From Lentisphaerota bacterium (GTDB lineage: Bacteria > Verrucomicrobiota > Lentisphaeria > Victivallales > Victivallaceae), in the NCBI GenBank assembly GCA_015061815.1, contig SUVW01000005.1:1-64000 (forward strand): a DNA stretch of 64,000 bases. Direction: 5' to 3'. The first letter of the stretch is position 1. Every line of letters starts with the position of its first letter. Under the pieces are notes generated by a model that saw only the letters and a list, made by a program, of their open reading frames with translations, did no database searches and was not told where the DNA came from. The position numbers and the translations under genes are program-made. Shown here piece after piece: positions 17,124-24,596 of this stretch.

Positions 17124-18135
17124 ATCTGTTGCAGCATCTTCTCAAAACAGAATTGCCGTCAGTGTACCGTTTCTGAAACGTGGAGTATTCATTCTGCGCA
17201 TCGGTGTGACAGCCCTGCTGACTTTGGCCGGCATCTGGAGTTGTGCTGTAATGACAGTTGTGTGGAAATTATCCGCTTCAACAGCGGCATTGTTGGCAGC
17301 AGCTTTGTTTGTATTGTGGCTTGGCAGTTTCCGGCGCAATGGCTGTTTGTTTATGCTGGCGGTCATAGAAGCGGCTTTTATGATCTGGTTTGCCGGGCAA
17401 TCGGCGGAGAGGCATTTTGCCGGAGTTGAGTTTGAACGGGTTTTTGCTGTCAAACCGTCGGTGAATTATCTGCCGGATGGTAAATTTGAAGTAGTTAATC
17501 TGCGCAACAACCGTTATCCGGATGACTACAGCGAAAAAGCTCCTTACGATGACGTATTTATCAATTCCGTATTTGATCCGGCTGATGTTGCAGCTGTGCA
17601 GCTGGCACAGGTTTACTGGGGCGGCATGGAACTGGTCGCGCATACCATGCTGAATTTCCGTTTTGCTGACGGACGCAATTTGTCGGTTTCGGTCGAACCG
17701 CGAACACCGGTCGGAGTCGACCGGAAACACTTTACCCACTTGTGTCATCAGCATGAATTGCTCTTTGTTTTGAGTGTTCCGGAGGATGTTTTTGAGCTTC
17801 GCAGCCGGATCAGAGGGGAAAATTTGTATCTTTATGATTTGAATTTTACTCCGGATGAGAGCCGGAAGTTGTTGACCGGGATCATCGGGAGAGTGGCACA
17901 ACTGGATGAAAAACCGGAATTTTACGATCTATTGCAGGATAATTGTATAACCGCACTGCTTCCGGCATTGAAGAGTGCCAAACCGGAATTGCATTGTGAC
18001 TTCCGGGTGATTTTTAATGGTTGGCTGGATCGCATGCTGTTTGAGCAGGGAATGCTTAAACAGCGGGATAACGAGAGTTTTGAATCATTGCGTTCGCGCT
18101 GTTTTGTCGGTGGAAAATCACAGGGGGAGTTGTAA
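17116..18135 (+). CDS. DUF4105 domain membrane protein
   Basis: 339 residues. Three hydrophobic segments lie within residues 25-100, followed by an extracytoplasmic domain of DUF4105 type (related to the N-terminal periplasmic domain of Lnb): AHTMLNFRFADGRNLSVSVEPR, LRSRIRGENLYLYDL and EFYDLLQDNCITALLPAL, here separated as motifs. The Cys in the DNCIT motif suggests a papain-like catalytic Cys seen in relatives. It overlaps the lipase-like lipoprotein gene, so the pair may act together on lipids or lipoproteins at the membrane. Confidence 0.72.
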   Translation: MIKSVAASSQNRIAVSVPFLKRGVFILRIGVTALLTLAGIWSCAVMTVVWKLSASTAALLAAALFVLWLGSFRRNGCLFMLAVIEAAFMIWFAGQSAERHFAGVEFERVFAVKPSVNYLPDGKFEVVNLRNNRYPDDYSEKAPYDDVFINSVFDPADVAAVQLAQVYWGGMELVAHTMLNFRFADGRNLSVSVEPRTPVGVDRKHFTHLCHQHELLFVLSVPEDVFELRSRIRGENLYLYDLNFTPDESRKLLTGIIGRVAQLDEKPEFYDLLQDNCITALLPALKSAKPELHCDFRVIFNGWLDRMLFEQGMLKQRDNESFESLRSRCFVGGKSQGEL

Positions 18136-18169
18136 AAAACTGCTTTGCAGGTTATATTAAGTAGTTGTC

Positions 18170-18197
18170 TTGAACAGGTGAATTAATGTTGTATTAA
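18170..18197 (+). promoter_or_regulatory. Weak promoter candidate before pssA
   Basis: TTGAAC (18170-18175), 16-bp spacer, TATTAA (18192-18197) in the 87-bp gap before pssA. The run of genes may simply read through. Confidence 0.3.
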
Positions 18198-18222
18198 CAG
18201 AAGAGTATATGGTGATGCGATT

Positions 18223-19050
18223 ATGAAAAAACGGTCTGTGGTGCTGCTTCAAAAAACGCGGTTGCTGAAAAGTATACCTAACTTTTTGACTATTTGCAAT
18301 TCACTTTGCGGTTTCGCGGCGATTTTGCTGCTTCTGCCGATCAGTGAGAGTACGTCAACAGAAAATGCGATCGGGATTTTTGTTATTTGTTCGGTAATGA
18401 TTTTTTCTGCGATGATTTTTGATGTCTTTGACGGGTTGGCGGCCAGATTGCTCAATGCGGTAAGTTTGCATGGGATTCAGATGGATTCTCTGTCTGATAT
18501 GGTAACATTCGGAGTTACCCCGGCGGTAATGGTGGCAGCGGCCAGTAAATGTTTTTTCAACTGGGATATGACGCTTTGGCAGCACGTATATATATATCTG
18601 CTTTGTTCCGTGTATATCGGTGGGGCGGCATTGCGTTTGGCCACTTACAATGTAAATGCTACATTGAAAACAAAAAGTTCGGATAAGTTTTCCGGATTGC
18701 CCTCTCCGGGAGGTGCGGCAGCGGTTTGTGTTGCGATATTTTTTCTCCGGGCGAATATCAGTTTTTCGGAGGAATATTTGCGTTTGGCAGGATGGCTGCT
18801 GCCGCTGTATTCGGCAATACTCGGTTTATTGATGAACAGCCGTATCCCCTATATACATGCCGGGAAATGGTTGATGTCCATCCGGCGCAACCGCAAAAAG
18901 CTGCCATTGGTGGTATTGATGCTGGCAGTGGTGGTGTGTTTCCGGGTAAATGGTTTAACATTTCTTACATTGGCATACATTTTTTCCGGTCCGGTTATGC
19001 TGATATTTGAAAGAATTTACCGGAAACGGGGAAAGGTGAACGGACAATGA
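18223..19050 (+). CDS. pssA: CDP-diacylglycerol-serine O-phosphatidyltransferase
   Basis: 275 residues, an integral membrane CDP-alcohol phosphatidyltransferase. The signature D-x2-DG-x2-AR-x8-G-x3-D-x3-D is complete around residues 66-91 (FDVFDGLAAR ... GIQMDSLSD). FLTICNSLCGFAAI at the N-terminus and LPSPGGAAAV match the PssA subtype. It makes phosphatidylserine from CDP-diacylglycerol and serine. The decarboxylase partner is not in the window. Its last four bases overlap the epimerase start. Confidence 0.9.
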   Translation: MKKRSVVLLQKTRLLKSIPNFLTICNSLCGFAAILLLLPISESTSTENAIGIFVICSVMIFSAMIFDVFDGLAARLLNAVSLHGIQMDSLSDMVTFGVTPAVMVAAASKCFFNWDMTLWQHVYIYLLCSVYIGGAALRLATYNVNATLKTKSSDKFSGLPSPGGAAAVCVAIFFLRANISFSEEYLRLAGWLLPLYSAILGLLMNSRIPYIHAGKWLMSIRRNRKKLPLVVLMLAVVVCFRVNGLTFLTLAYIFSGPVMLIFERIYRKRGKVNGQ

Positions 19051-20006
19051 AAATATTGATTACCGGCGGTGCCGGATTTATTGGCGGACATTTGACCGCA
19101 GCATTGCTGGAGCGCGGTGATGAAGTGGTGATCGCGGATAATTTTTCAACCGGTTCGCGAGATAATATCCGGATGGTCAACGGGCGTTTGCCGGAAGTGG
19201 TGGAAACCGATGTTTCACGTGATCTGGAAACTATCCGCGAATTGATCCGTAAATCTGATGCAGTTTTCCATCTGGCAGCAGCGGTTGGAGTGGAGCTGGT
19301 GGTCAATGACCCGGTCCATACGATCCAGACCAATATTGATGGTTCGGCCAATGTGGTCAAAGCTGCGGCAGAGTTTGACAAACGTTTGTTTATTGCTTCG
19401 ACCAGTGAAGTGTACGGAAAATCGGAAAATGACCGTTTTTCAGAAACGGATGATCTTCTGATCGGTTCACCTTATCACTCCCGCTGGAGTTATGCCTGCA
19501 GCAAACTGTTGGATGAATTCTATTTGATGGCGTATCATCAGGCTGCCGGTTTAAGAGGGACGGTGGTGAGATTTTTCAATACTGTCGGTCCGCGCCAGAC
19601 GGGAAAGTATGGAATGGTAGTTCCGCGTTTTGTGGCAAATGCGTTACAGAATAAGCCGCTGAAAATATATGGAGATGGCGGACAGTCACGCTGTTTCTGT
19701 CATGTCAGTGATGTGGTCAGAGCATTGTTGCTGCTGCTGGATGATGACCGCAGTATCGGTGAGATATTCAATATCGGCAGCGATCAATTGATTACGATCA
19801 GAGAACTTGCGGAATTGGTTATCGCCCGGTTGGGCAGTAAAAGCACGTTGGAATATATCCCCTATGAGAAGGCGTATTCCAAAGGATTTGAAGATATGCG
19901 CCGCCGGAAACCGGCGACAGATAAATTGCAGGCATTGGTCAATTGGCGCGCTGAAAAGAGTTTGGAAGAGATCATTGATGATGTAGCTGCGCTTATGCGG
20001 GGATAA
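19047..20006 (+). CDS. NAD-dependent epimerase/dehydratase (extended SDR)
   Basis: 319 residues. TGGAGFIGGHL at residues 6-16 is the NAD-binding Rossmann loop, the catalytic Ser/Tyr-x3-Lys occurs as STSEVYG and SYACSKLLDE, and RFFNTVGPRQ with IYGDGGQSRCFCHVSDV is typical of UDP-glucuronate decarboxylase or dTDP-glucose/UDP-glucose epimerase-like members. It acts on a nucleotide sugar for surface glycan precursors; the exact substrate is uncertain. It overlaps pssA by 4 bp. Confidence 0.85.
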   Translation: MKILITGGAGFIGGHLTAALLERGDEVVIADNFSTGSRDNIRMVNGRLPEVVETDVSRDLETIRELIRKSDAVFHLAAAVGVELVVNDPVHTIQTNIDGSANVVKAAAEFDKRLFIASTSEVYGKSENDRFSETDDLLIGSPYHSRWSYACSKLLDEFYLMAYHQAAGLRGTVVRFFNTVGPRQTGKYGMVVPRFVANALQNKPLKIYGDGGQSRCFCHVSDVVRALLLLLDDDRSIGEIFNIGSDQLITIRELAELVIARLGSKSTLEYIPYEKAYSKGFEDMRRRKPATDKLQALVNWRAEKSLEEIIDDVAALMRG

Positions 20007-20052
20007 AATTGATGATAGTCGTGAAAAAGTTGAGAAAAAAAGATACATTTGC

Positions 20053-20114
20053 TTGAAAAAATCAAAAATCGGTGTATATTCTTACTTTGACATGTTTTTA
20101 ACAAAAATTATCAA
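20053..20114 (+). promoter_or_regulatory. Tandem promoter candidates of rpmE
   Basis: The stronger candidate is TTGAAA (20053-20058), 16-bp spacer, TATATT (20075-20080). A second is TTGACA (20087-20092), 16-bp spacer, TATCAA (20109-20114), which would start close to the rpmE ribosome binding site. Confidence 0.5.
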
Positions 20115-20134
20115 CATAGAGAGAGATCGAATCA

Positions 20135-20335
20135 ATGAAAAAGGACATTCATCCCGCTTACGGTGACGCAGTTGTGACCTGTGCCTGCGGTGCGACCTGG
20201 ACCATTAAATCCACCCGCAGCGAGTATAAAGTCGGTATCTGCGCCAAATGCCATCCGTTTTTTACCGGTAAACAGAAGTTTGTTGATACCGCCGGTCGTA
20301 TCGACAAATTCAATCGCCGTTACAAAAAGGCATAA
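20135..20335 (+). CDS. rpmE: 50S ribosomal protein L31 (zinc-binding form)
   Basis: 66 residues. The sequence [10 protein letters not shown] and the C-terminal [11 protein letters not shown] are typical L31. The four zinc ligands are C16, C18, C36 and C39 (TCACG, ICAKCH), so this is the C+ form expected under zinc-replete growth. It has its own promoter and is followed by a strong terminator, separating it from prfA. Confidence 0.96.
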   Translation: MKKDIHPAYGDAVVTCACGATWTIKSTRSEYKVGICAKCHPFFTGKQKFVDTAGRIDKFNRRYKKA

Positions 20336-20350
20336 TATCAAGTTTTGTGC

Positions 20351-20388
20351 AAAGGCTTGCCGGTGCGATTTCCGGCAAGCCTTTTTTT
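20351..20388 (+). terminator. Intrinsic terminator between rpmE and prfA
   Basis: A perfect 13-bp stem (AAAGGCTTGCCGG at 20351-20363 with CCGGCAAGCCTTT at 20372-20384) with an eight-base loop, continuing into a run of T. Confidence 0.92.
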
Positions 20389-20403
20389 AACTGTCAGCAC
20401 TGT

Positions 20404-21492
20404 ATGAACCCATCAGATATAAAAACGTTTGTAGAGAAGTTGCGCTTACGCAGCCGGGAGGTGGAAGGAAAACTTTCTTCACCTGAAGTTTTCGGCGATA
20501 TGTCCCAATTCCGCAGGTTAAGTCAGGAGTTGAGCAAGTTGAATGTGCTGTTTGCCGACTTTGACCGCTGGGAATCGGTACTGGAGTCTTTATCCGGCGA
20601 TAAAGAGTTGCTGATCCGGGAGGATGATCCGGAAATGCGTGCGCTGTTGGAAGATGAGATAACTGCTTTTGAAGCGGAAGCTGCCGGATTGGAAAACCGT
20701 ATCCAGATAGCGTTGCTGCCGCCGGATCCAAATGATGCTAAAAATATTATTGTGGGAATAAAACCTGCTGCCGGAGGAGATGAAGCGGCACTTTTTGCCG
20801 GAGAATTATTTCGTGTATATTTGCATTTTGCTGAAGCGCAAGGTTGGAAAACGGAGGTATTGGATCAGACCGATACGGACTTGGGTGGGATAAAGGATGT
20901 GTCATTTTCATTATCCGGAACAGATGTCTACAGCAAGATGAAGTTTGAAAGCGGAGTTCACCGGGTGCAGCGGGTCCCGGCAACTGAATCAGGCGGCAGG
21001 ATTCATACATCCACTGTAACTGTTGCCGTCATGCCGGAAGCTGAAGCGGTGGAGTTGGATATCAAACCGGAAGATTTGCGGTTTGATGTGTTCCGTTCCA
21101 GCGGACCGGGGGGGCAATGTGTTAATACCACCGATTCGGCGGTAAGAGTTACGCACATACCCAGTGGCGTTTCGGTCGCCAGTCAGCAGGAAAAATCCCA
21201 GCACCGCAACAAAGAGATCGCGCTGCGGATACTTTATGCGCGACTGCTTGAATATAAGCAGCAGCAGGAGCAGGAAAAACTTGCGGCAGATAAGCGTTCC
21301 CAGGTCGGAACCGGGGATCGCAGTGAGCGTATCCGGACCTATAATTTTCCGCAGAACCGGGTTACCGATCACCGTTTTAATGTATCAAGTTTTGATTTGC
21401 CGAAGTTGATGACCGGTGACCTGGGGCTGATTCTCGATCCGATATTGAAAATTGTTTGCGAACAGCAGTTGGAAAAATTACGTCAGGGTTGA
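20404..21492 (+). CDS. prfA: Peptide chain release factor 1
   Basis: 362 residues from ATG 20404, chosen because MNPSDIKTFVEKL aligns with usual RF1 starts; the frame is open further upstream, through the terminator. RF1 features are the stop-codon-recognition tripeptide PAT (RVPATESGGR) and the catalytic GGQ in SSGPGGQCVNTTDSA. It releases the peptide at UAA and UAG codons. No obvious ribosome binding site precedes the start and the rpmE terminator ends only 15 bp away, so some readthrough or a promoter within rpmE must supply it. It overlaps the convergent hydrolase gene by 10 bp. Confidence 0.97.
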   Translation: MNPSDIKTFVEKLRLRSREVEGKLSSPEVFGDMSQFRRLSQELSKLNVLFADFDRWESVLESLSGDKELLIREDDPEMRALLEDEITAFEAEAAGLENRIQIALLPPDPNDAKNIIVGIKPAAGGDEAALFAGELFRVYLHFAEAQGWKTEVLDQTDTDLGGIKDVSFSLSGTDVYSKMKFESGVHRVQRVPATESGGRIHTSTVTVAVMPEAEAVELDIKPEDLRFDVFRSSGPGGQCVNTTDSAVRVTHIPSGVSVASQQEKSQHRNKEIALRILYARLLEYKQQQEQEKLAADKRSQVGTGDRSERIRTYNFPQNRVTDHRFNVSSFDLPKLMTGDLGLILDPILKIVCEQQLEKLRQG

Positions 21493-22376
21493 GAAGAAGT
21501 CGGCTGAAGATATTTCTGAAGCTGTTCCCGGATATGTTGAAAAGAGTCTTGCATTTTCTTTTTATTTCCGGATGCGCGGCGGACATTTCCCGGGTCAATG
21601 ATCCGGTATTTGCCTGAAACTGCATTTTTCTGTAATTTCCATTCCCGGAAAGTATCTTCTGTTAACCAGAAGATACGGTCAGCCGGAATTCTGGCGTGAT
21701 TCTTTTCATCCTGCAGGACAATGATTTTTTGTGGCGGTGGAGGGAGAGTTTCCACCAGCCGGTCAAGTTCTTCCAGATAAATATAGGCATAATGATTGAA
21801 AAAACCGGAACGGTCACTGTGCGCTTTTGCTTCAAATACCCGGTCGTTTTTTCCTGACCATCCGTTGGTACCAAGCGGAGTGCGGGAATTGTTATCCAGA
21901 GGGAAAAGCAGTTTCAAAACCAGATCATCCGGATTGTAGATGATGCAGCAGTAGTTGTTGATGGCACGCAATGCGGTGTTGATATGCGGATAATCATCTG
22001 GCATGGCTCCGCCGAGCAGGGCCATCGAATGGATGCGCATTTGTTTCCGGGCAAGTTCATGAAGTACATCAACAACGATTTTTGCTCCGATGGAGTGACC
22101 TATCAGAATAAGTTTCTGCCTTTGCGAGTCGGGCATGGCGAGGATTTCAGCCAGCAGCTGACCGGTTTGTTTTTCAGCATTGATTTTGGTGGTTTGCCAA
22201 TTTTGCAGAGAATCCCATGATTTTACGATGATTTTTTCTCCCGGATAGATGTCTTTGAGAATTCTGACACAACCATCCCGGCCGGAAAAACCGGTTCGCC
22301 AACCCGGAACAAAAAATACATCTGCTGCCAACGGTAAAGTCGCCGCAAAAATAAAAAACAATTTTATAAAAAACAT
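21483..22376 (-). CDS. Secreted alpha/beta hydrolase-like protein
   Basis: 297 residues. A signal peptide is predicted (MFFIKLFFIFAATLPLAA). The mature chain starts with DVFFVPGWRTGFSG, an oxyanion-type strand, and has LILIGHSIGAKIVVDVL with the nucleophile Ser in GHSIG. A His in KAHSDRSGFFNHY is a candidate for the triad. The substrate is unknown; DUF726/lipase-like proteins are the nearest type. A C-terminal tail is Lys/Gln-rich. It is transcribed from its own promoter (22396-22424), divergent from metX. Confidence 0.7.
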   Translation of the reverse strand: MFFIKLFFIFAATLPLAADVFFVPGWRTGFSGRDGCVRILKDIYPGEKIIVKSWDSLQNWQTTKINAEKQTGQLLAEILAMPDSQRQKLILIGHSIGAKIVVDVLHELARKQMRIHSMALLGGAMPDDYPHINTALRAINNYCCIIYNPDDLVLKLLFPLDNNSRTPLGTNGWSGKNDRVFEAKAHSDRSGFFNHYAYIYLEELDRLVETLPPPPQKIIVLQDEKNHARIPADRIFWLTEDTFREWKLQKNAVSGKYRIIDPGNVRRASGNKKKMQDSFQHIREQLQKYLQPTSSQP

Positions 22377-22395
22377 TTTTAATCACCTTTATGAT

Positions 22396-22424
22396 ACTAT
22401 AAGGTATTTTCTGCCAATTGTCAA
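22396..22424 (-). promoter_or_regulatory. Promoter of the secreted hydrolase gene
   Basis: On the minus strand, TTGACA (22419-22424), 17-bp spacer, TATAGT (22396-22401), about 20 bp before the start codon. Confidence 0.65.
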
Positions 22425-22434
22425 GTAATAATGA

Positions 22435-22463
22435 TTGAAAAAAGAGCAAAAGCGGGTTATATT
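22435..22463 (+). promoter_or_regulatory. Promoter of metXW
   Basis: TTGAAA (22435-22440), 17-bp spacer, TATATT (22458-22463). It would give a transcript leader of about 300 nt. A second weaker element, TTGACA (22655-22660) with TATGAT (22676-22681) at 15-bp spacing, lies inside the leader. Confidence 0.55.
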
Positions 22464-22469
22464 AATAAA

Positions 22470-22770
22470 AATTGTTGCTGTTCCATTTGTTGTGAGGTAG
22501 TCATACCGGCGGTGGTGAATTGCGGGTAATATCTTTGCAAAGCAGCGGACTTCAGGGCAGTCATGTGCGGGGGGAGGGGCGTCCTTCCCGTTTGTTTTGC
22601 CATCGACTTTGCCCTGTGCAACATACGCTGACAGGAATCGACCGTTGTCGGGAGTTGACAAAGCATTGTGTGTTTTATGATTTTGGTGTGTTGTGATCAC
22701 TGCCGTTAACGGTTTTGGGATGCAGGGTTAAAAAAATCGGGATATCGCCCGAAGTTATAAAAAGGAGTGT
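22470..22770 (+). other. Long structured leader before metX, unknown RNA element
   Basis: Nothing in this 300-bp stretch looks like a gene on either strand; open frames here lack ribosome binding sites and run into the neighbouring promoters. By eye it can fold. CAGGGCA (about 22553-22559) pairs with TGCCCTG (about 22610-22616), enclosing a GGGGAGG/CCTTCCC stem; further down are CGAC/GTCG, the palindrome CCGTTAACGG and TCGGG/CCCGA just before the ribosome binding site. It is more GC-rich than other intergenic DNA here. No SAM-I core could be matched. A methionine- or SAM-responsive element is a reasonable guess; a dispersed repeat is the alternative. Confidence 0.35.
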
Positions 22771-23928
22771 GTGAAAATCGAAACGCAACAGATAAATGAA
22801 ACGGTTTTTATAACCGAACCGAAAGATTTCCGGCTGCCGGAACCATTGTTATTGGATTGCGGCCGGGTGTTGAAAGAGGTTAATATCCGCTATGAAACGG
22901 CAGGAACGCTCAATGCTGATCGTTCCAATGCTGTGTTGGTTACGCATGCCCTTTCCGGCGATGCCCATGTATGCGGGCGGCATAAGCCGGATGACAGGAA
23001 ACCCGGCTGGTGGGATGAGATGATCGGTCCGGGCAAGATGGTGGATACCAACAAATATTTTGTGATTTGCTCCAATGTGATTGGCGGTTGTTCCGGTTCT
23101 ACCGGGCCGCAATCCATTGATCCGGATACCGGTAAACCGTACAATATGAGTTTTCCGGTGACAACAGTTGCCGATATGGTTCGGGCGCAAAAACAGCTGA
23201 TAGACCATCTCGGCATCAAAAAATTATTGGCTGTACTTGGGGGATCAATGGGCGGAATGCAGGTTTTGCAGTGGGCTGTTGATTATCCGGATATGATGCA
23301 GGCGGTTATTCCGATTGCAACTGCGTGTCAGTTTTCGCCGCAGAATATTGCTTTTGACTGGGTCGCCCGTGAGGCGATCAAGGCTGACCCTAACTGGAAG
23401 GGGGGGGACTATACTGAAGATGCTGTTCCGGCGCGGGGGTTGGCTGCAGCACGGATGCTTGCTCATATAACTTATTTGTCAGAAGAGGCTATGAGCCGTA
23501 AATTCGGCCGTTCTCTGCAGGATAAATCAGCAAGATATGATTATGACTTTGATTTTGATTTTGCTGTGGAAAGTTATTTGCAATACCAGGGAAAGCGTTT
23601 TGTTGAGCGTTTTGATGCCAACAGTTACTTTTACATTACGCGAGCGACAGATTATTTTGATTTGACTGCTGCTGCCGGCGGGGATTTGGAAGCTGCTCTG
23701 GAGAAGGTGAAAGCAGCATTTCTGGTGGTATCTTTTTCCAGTGACTGGCTTTTTCCGACCAGTCAATCCAAGCGGATAGTTGATGCGTTGTTGAAAAATG
23801 GGAAAGAGGTATCTTTTTGTGAGATCACCTCCGGGTACGGGCATGATGCATTTCTTCTGGAAGTTGATACGCTGGGGCGCATGGTGAGAGATTTTCTCCA
23901 TTACCAGCAGGAGGTTTATCATGAATGA
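22771..23928 (+). CDS. metX: Homoserine O-acetyltransferase
   Basis: 385 residues, starting at GTG behind AAAGGAG. It is an alpha/beta-hydrolase-fold acyltransferase with the nucleophile in GGSMGGMQVLQWA, the strand THALSGDAHV and the late catalytic pair in SSDWLFPTSQS (Asp) and GYGHDAFLLE (His). MetX proteins acylate homoserine for methionine synthesis; some use succinyl-CoA and the donor cannot be told here with certainty. MetW overlaps its end by 8 bp, the usual metXW arrangement. Confidence 0.94.
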   Translation: MKIETQQINETVFITEPKDFRLPEPLLLDCGRVLKEVNIRYETAGTLNADRSNAVLVTHALSGDAHVCGRHKPDDRKPGWWDEMIGPGKMVDTNKYFVICSNVIGGCSGSTGPQSIDPDTGKPYNMSFPVTTVADMVRAQKQLIDHLGIKKLLAVLGGSMGGMQVLQWAVDYPDMMQAVIPIATACQFSPQNIAFDWVAREAIKADPNWKGGDYTEDAVPARGLAAARMLAHITYLSEEAMSRKFGRSLQDKSARYDYDFDFDFAVESYLQYQGKRFVERFDANSYFYITRATDYFDLTAAAGGDLEAALEKVKAAFLVVSFSSDWLFPTSQSKRIVDALLKNGKEVSFCEITSGYGHDAFLLEVDTLGRMVRDFLHYQQEVYHE

Positions 23929-24544
23929 AAAACGCAATATGGATTTCAACAGCCGCCGGGATCTGGAGATAATTTCTGCATTGGCCGAGCCGGGCAGCCG
24001 GATTTTGGATCTCGGGTGCGGCGATGGCAGTTTTTTGCGGAAATTGAAAGATGAAAAAAAGGCATCTGTTCTTGGAGTGGAGATAGATCAGGATTCCATT
24101 GTCCGCTGTGTCGGGAATGGTGTGCCGGTTATTCAGGGGGATTTGAATGATCATCTTGATTATCTGCCGGATAAATCATTTGATTTGGCAATTTTGAGTC
24201 ACACTCTTCAGGAGACCAGACGTCCGGATCGTTTGCTGCAGGATATTGTGCGGGTCGGTAAGCGGGCTGCGGTAAGTGTGATCAACTTCGGTCACTGGCG
24301 TTGCCGGCTGCAAGTTGCATTCAAAGGAAAAATGCCCCGGAGTTCTCAAATGCCGTTTCAATGGTATGATACTCCGAATATACATTTTTGCACATTGAAG
24401 GATTTCCGGGTGTTGTGTGCCGATCTGGGCATCAGGATCGTTGCTGAATATCCGGTCAGCGGCCGTTATCCGGGATTGAGCAGACGTCATCCTAATTTAT
24501 TCGCCATCGGCTGTGTATTTGTGTTGGAAGCCGCCTGCCGGTGA
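23921..24544 (+). CDS. metW: Methionine biosynthesis protein MetW
   Basis: 207 residues, a small class I methyltransferase-fold protein. RILDLGCGDGSFLRKL is the SAM-binding motif I, and the family-specific INFGHWRCRLQ and MPFQWYDTPNIHFCTLKDF stretches identify MetW. It works with MetX in homoserine acylation and methionine synthesis. It overlaps metX and is convergent with the ClC gene. Confidence 0.93.
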   Translation: MNEKRNMDFNSRRDLEIISALAEPGSRILDLGCGDGSFLRKLKDEKKASVLGVEIDQDSIVRCVGNGVPVIQGDLNDHLDYLPDKSFDLAILSHTLQETRRPDRLLQDIVRVGKRAAVSVINFGHWRCRLQVAFKGKMPRSSQMPFQWYDTPNIHFCTLKDFRVLCADLGIRIVAEYPVSGRYPGLSRRHPNLFAIGCVFVLEAACR

Positions 24545-24596
24545 AACAGGTTTTGATATCACCGGATGGATGGGCGCAGAACATTTTCTGCAGTGT

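Noticed and set aside
22389-22700. Minus-strand open frame of 103 codons upstream of the hydrolase gene
   Set aside because: It covers two good promoters and the metX leader, has no ribosome binding site, and its protein looks like random composition.
22470-22770. SAM-I riboswitch before metX
   Set aside because: The conserved SAM-I core sequence could not be found; the element is reported only as an unknown leader.
24538-24565. Hairpin CCGGTGA/TCACCGG at the metW stop as a terminator
   Set aside because: There is no T tract on either strand after the stem, so it is not called.
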